Below the pieces are notes generated by a model. The model was not told the DNA's origin and made no database searches. It was given only the letters and a program-made list of their open reading frames with translations. A stretch of 64,000 nt of DNA, taken from NCBI RefSeq assembly GCF_013340305.1, contig NZ_BLVP01000001.1:496001-560000 (forward strand). The letters are read 5' to 3'. This document shows positions 60,894-64,000 of the stretch, piece after piece. Made by a program: the position numbers and the translations under genes. Positions within the stretch are counted from its first letter, which is position 1. Every line of letters begins with the position of its first letter. This DNA is from Desulfovibrio psychrotolerans. Lineage in GTDB: Bacteria; Desulfobacterota; Desulfovibrionia; Desulfovibrionales; Desulfovibrionaceae.

Positions 60894-63491
60894 ATGAACA
60901 GTGCAGATGCAACCGATTCCCCTCCGGCATTCTCAATCATCCAGGCGCTTCCTTCATCCCCGGCTGCTACCGGAGGGGACACATGCCCTTTCCTGCTCCG
61001 GGTGCTGACCTTCAGCCTGCTGCTGGTCCTGCTCGCCACTGTCCCTGCACGTGTTGCCCACTCCGAAACCGTGCGCGTGGGCGTGTATGAAAACAACCCG
61101 CTGCTGTTCCTCTCACCGGAAGGAAAACCATCGGGCCTGTTCGGCGACATCCTGCAAGAAGCGGCCACAAGGCTCAGATGGGAGATTGTCATCGTCCCCG
61201 GCAGTTGGGACACCTTGTATGAGATGACTGCCAGAGGCTCGCTGGACCTTCTGCCTGCCGTGGCGTTGCGGGATGACAGGCTGGCGATTTTTGATTTTTC
61301 CGAAACAGCCCTGCTCACCAACTGGGGCGAAATCTTCGTTCCCCGCCATTCCGGCATACAGAGCTTTCCCGACCTCGGAGAAAAACGCATTGCCCTGCTC
61401 AAGGGCGACACCCATAACAAGGCACTTACCGAAATCATGCAGAGTTTCGGGCTGCCATTCACTGCCGTGGAGTTCTCCTCCTACGCAGATTGCTTCCTTG
61501 CGGTGGCGGCGGGCAATGCCGATGCGGCAGCCGCAAACCGCATGTTCGGATTACGGCACAAGGCGGCGCATGATCTCAAAGGCACCCCCATCATCTTCAA
61601 TCCCATACAGATGCGCTTTGCCGTGCCCAAGGGGGACCCGCACTCTCTGCTGCCCCGTCTCAACGGTGTCATAGCGGACCTGATGCATACAAACGACTCC
61701 GCCTACACACGCGGCATGCGGCTGTGGATAACGGCAGAAAGCAACGGAGAAATGCCCAGTTGGCTTCTGTTTGCCATGGGCGGCCTCATAACCGCCGTCA
61801 TCCTGTCCGTTGCCCTGAGTATTTTCCTGCGCATGCAGGTTCGTCTGCGCACTGCCCGGCTGACCGAACTGAACAGAACCCTGCAGGAAGAGGTGGCGGT
61901 ACGCGCACAGGCAGAGCGCAACCTCGCCCGCAGCGAAGAGCGGCTCACTCTGGCACTGGACGCGGTGAACGCCGCCGTATGGGACTGGCGAACAGATACC
62001 AATCAGGTGTATTATAGCTCCCACTGGTACACCATGCTCGGCTACTCGCCCTATGAAATGCCCCAAGCTCTGGAAACATGGCGCAATCTGGTACACCCGG
62101 ACGACTTGCCCGGCGTGGTCAAAATGATCGCGGAACACCTGCAATCCGGCGCAACCTTCGAAGCGGAGTTCCGTATGCTCGCCAAAGACGGAAACTGGCG
62201 GTGGATTCTTGCCAGAGGCAGGGCCATAGAACGGCGCGATGAAGAAACCCTGCGCATGATGGGCATCCATCTGGACATTACAGAACGGCGCATCTTCCAG
62301 AGCCAGATCATTCAGGCCAAAGAAGAAGCAGAGGCCGCAAACAAGGCCAAATCCGAGTTCCTCGCCAACATGAGTCATGAAATACGCACGCCGCTGAACG
62401 GCATAATGGGCATGCTCCAACTGTTGCAGGCCGATGCCCTCTCAGGCGAACAGCGGCAATATGCCAACACGGCCCTGCAATCGGCAAAGCGACTTTCGCA
62501 ACTGCTCTCAGACATCCTCTACCTCTCCCGCATAGAGGCGGGCAAACTGCCCATTAACGATGCCCCCTTCTCCCTTGCCGCCCTGCTGCGGGAAACGCAG
62601 GATCTGTTTTTCCCCATTGCCAAGCAGACCGGAATTGCCCTGCATGTATACGCAGACCCCCGCATTCCGGAAACAGTAATGGGAGATTCTGCCCGGCTGC
62701 AACAGGTGCTCACCAACCTTGCAGGCAACGCCTTCAAGTTCACCCAGCGCGGCAGCGTGCACATAGAAGCCTACCCCATGCCCGCCGCCAGACCGGGAAC
62801 AGTGCGGATACTTTTCTCCATCACCGACACCGGAGTAGGCATTCCCGATGACAAGATGCACATTCTTTTCGAGCCGTTTACGCAGGCGAGCGAAGGCTAC
62901 ACCCGGCAGTATCAGGGAGCCGGACTGGGCCTCTCCATCTGCAAACGGCTGGTACATCTCATGGGTGGCAACATGGCCATTTCCAGTGAAGAGGGCGCAG
63001 GCACCAGCGTCTACTTCTGCGTCACCTTCCGTCCCGCAGAAAAGCCGGAAACGCAGAAAACCGATAACACAGACGTGCTCGCCCCCATCTCCAGCCCGCT
63101 CCGCATCCTGCTGGCAGAAGACGAAGACGTAAACAGGCTGGCAACACGCCGCCAGCTTGAACTGCTGGGGCATTCCGTAACAACGGCGCGGAACGGGCAG
63201 GAGGCGCTTACCGCCCTGAAAGAAGACAGCTTTGACCTTGTGCTTATGGATATCCAGATGCCGGTCATGGACGGCGTGGAAGCCGTGCGCTGCATACGCA
63301 CCGGACCGGAATTCACCGCCGTGGCGTCCATTCCCGTCATTGCCCTCACTGCCTACGCCATGGACGGCGACCGGGAAACCTTCCTGAACGCGGGCATGGA
63401 CGGCTACCTTGCCAAGCCGGTGGAAACCGACTCCCTTGCCCGGACCATCGACAGCGTGCGCGGCAAAATACAAATACGCAGCATCGGGTAG
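60894..63491 (+). CDS. Hybrid histidine kinase with periplasmic binding-protein sensor
   Basis: 865 residues: membrane anchor or signal (about 34-58), periplasmic solute-binding family 3 domain (60-280; VRVGVYENNPLLFLSPEGKPSG), transmembrane helix (about 290-315), PAS (about 355-475), HisKA (phospho-His495 in NMSHEIRTPLNG), HATPase (SITDTGVGIPDDK; GAGLGLSICKR) and a receiver with Asp786 (LVLMDIQMPVMDG). The sensor is the domain used for amino acids, so it is not an obvious phosphate sensor although it follows the pst operon. No cognate HPt or regulator is adjacent. The start is uncertain. Confidence 0.92.
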   Translation: MNSADATDSPPAFSIIQALPSSPAATGGDTCPFLLRVLTFSLLLVLLATVPARVAHSETVRVGVYENNPLLFLSPEGKPSGLFGDILQEAATRLRWEIVIVPGSWDTLYEMTARGSLDLLPAVALRDDRLAIFDFSETALLTNWGEIFVPRHSGIQSFPDLGEKRIALLKGDTHNKALTEIMQSFGLPFTAVEFSSYADCFLAVAAGNADAAAANRMFGLRHKAAHDLKGTPIIFNPIQMRFAVPKGDPHSLLPRLNGVIADLMHTNDSAYTRGMRLWITAESNGEMPSWLLFAMGGLITAVILSVALSIFLRMQVRLRTARLTELNRTLQEEVAVRAQAERNLARSEERLTLALDAVNAAVWDWRTDTNQVYYSSHWYTMLGYSPYEMPQALETWRNLVHPDDLPGVVKMIAEHLQSGATFEAEFRMLAKDGNWRWILARGRAIERRDEETLRMMGIHLDITERRIFQSQIIQAKEEAEAANKAKSEFLANMSHEIRTPLNGIMGMLQLLQADALSGEQRQYANTALQSAKRLSQLLSDILYLSRIEAGKLPINDAPFSLAALLRETQDLFFPIAKQTGIALHVYADPRIPETVMGDSARLQQVLTNLAGNAFKFTQRGSVHIEAYPMPAARPGTVRILFSITDTGVGIPDDKMHILFEPFTQASEGYTRQYQGAGLGLSICKRLVHLMGGNMAISSEEGAGTSVYFCVTFRPAEKPETQKTDNTDVLAPISSPLRILLAEDEDVNRLATRRQLELLGHSVTTARNGQEALTALKEDSFDLVLMDIQMPVMDGVEAVRCIRTGPEFTAVASIPVIALTAYAMDGDRETFLNAGMDGYLAKPVETDSLARTIDSVRGKIQIRSIG

Positions 63492-63528
63492 CCGCCATAC
63501 ACAAAAGCTTGTTTCATTGACCACAGAC

Positions 63529-63563
63529 AACGCCCCGCCACCGGAAGGTGTGACGGGGCGTTT
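63529..63563. terminator. Terminator between convergent genes
   Basis: AACGCCCCG (63529-63537) pairs with CGGGGCGTT (63554-63562), with a further T. It lies between the kinase and cytochrome genes. Confidence 0.7.
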
Positions 63564-63598
63564 CGCATAATTCGCTGAGAAGCGGAGTTTACAGGCCG

Positions 63599-64000
63599 CT
63601 ATCTCCCAACGGGGGGCATAGGGTGGTGCGGCGACATTTCAGGAGTAAGTCCCGAATCCGGCCCGTGGCAGACCTGACAATTACCCTGCGCCCCTATAGC
63701 CGCATTAAGCTGCTGATACTGCAACGGCTGCACGGCATCCCTGTCCTTCCCGAAGGGGTTGTCCGAAGGATGCGTGGCGTGCGGACTGTTGTGGCAGGCT
63801 ATGCACGGCACGGTGCCGGTCATATCCTTGCGCACCCTGTAGAGCACGCTGGCGTCGGCGGTCCAGGTATTAAACGCCACGGCGTCCCTGCCCGGACGCA
63901 CATACGCCTCCGTATGGCAGGTAAGGCAGTCCGGCTGCTGCGCCCAGGGCGTTCTGGCGTTAATGGCCGCCACATCCGGCACGCTTCTGGGAGATACGGC
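63599..64000 (-). CDS. Multiheme cytochrome c, C-terminal part
   Basis: At least 133 residues; the gene begins beyond the right edge. Three CXXCH heme sites are present: CLTCH, CIACH and CQVCH, with extra His in HNSPHATHP and SPHHPMPP available as axial ligands. It resembles NapC/NrfH-associated or octaheme-type periplasmic cytochromes but is too incomplete to place. It depends on the Ccm system in this window. Confidence 0.85.
   Translation of the reverse strand, partial: AVSPRSVPDVAAINARTPWAQQPDCLTCHTEAYVRPGRDAVAFNTWTADASVLYRVRKDMTGTVPCIACHNSPHATHPSDNPFGKDRDAVQPLQYQQLNAAIGAQGNCQVCHGPDSGLTPEMSPHHPMPPVGR

Overview
The window is high-GC, densely coded chromosomal DNA from a Desulfovibrio-like sulfate reducer (Desulfovibrionaceae, Desulfobacterota). 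The evidence is a Ccm cytochrome c maturation operon whose CcmE has the CXXXY heme-binding motif in place of histidine, a multiheme cytochrome c at the right edge, a tungsten-type aldehyde:ferredoxin oxidoreductase, and several c-di-GMP regulators. No tRNA, rRNA, insertion sequence, prophage or CRISPR array was seen. Genus-level placement is inference from gene content.

Layout. 1-2.2 kb: a purine salvage and uptake unit (gpt, BMP-type lipoprotein, ABC permease running off the left edge). 2.5-8.5 kb: an RNA methyltransferase and three family-2 glycosyltransferases, two of them divergent paralogues. 8.8-13.8 kb: trmH, a Na+/H+ antiporter behind a structured leader, and a CbiMQO nickel/cobalt ECF transporter. 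13.9-16.9 kb: a GT9 glycosyltransferase, GmhB-like phosphatase and a CNNM/CBS membrane protein. 17.3-22.5 kb: ccmE-F-A-B-C-D plus a TPR protein. 23-30 kb: guaBA, tatBC, hisB, an orphan lipoprotein and hisA. 30.2-33 kb: a small Cys-motif protein and recQ. 33-39.6 kb, reverse strand: a PAS/GAF/GGDEF/EAL protein, then an operon of HDOD, GAF, REC-HD-GYP and a MoaD-like protein. 39.8-45 kb: cvpA, mazG, orphans and a PerM-family permease. 45-49.4 kb: AOR and four uncharacterised proteins. 49.6-54.4 kb: murJ, a SAM riboswitch with its orphan gene, a HAD hydrolase and a NifA-like sigma-54 activator. 54.8-56.4 kb: SPFH and NfeD. 56.8-63.5 kb: pstSCAB, a HAD phosphatase and a hybrid histidine kinase. 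The right edge holds the C-terminal part of a multiheme cytochrome c.

How the genes fit together. Several operons are translationally coupled by ATGA or longer overlaps (ccm, tatBC, hisB-lipoprotein-hisA, pstCAB-HAD, cbiQO, the HDOD-HD-GYP unit). RNA-level control is unusually visible. There is a textbook S-box/SAM-I leader with a terminator in front of a single orphan gene, a candidate cation-riboswitch leader before the antiporter, a terminator-like hairpin inside the first codons of the nucleoside permease, and a folded leader before ccmE. Short-period tandem repeats (9, 11 and 12 bp) recur between genes and in low-complexity protein segments. The best candidate for something undescribed is the SAM-riboswitch-controlled 89-residue orphan at 51.4-52.0 kb, followed by the antiporter leader, the acidic TatC extension with an internal start, and the MoaD-like/HD-GYP operon.
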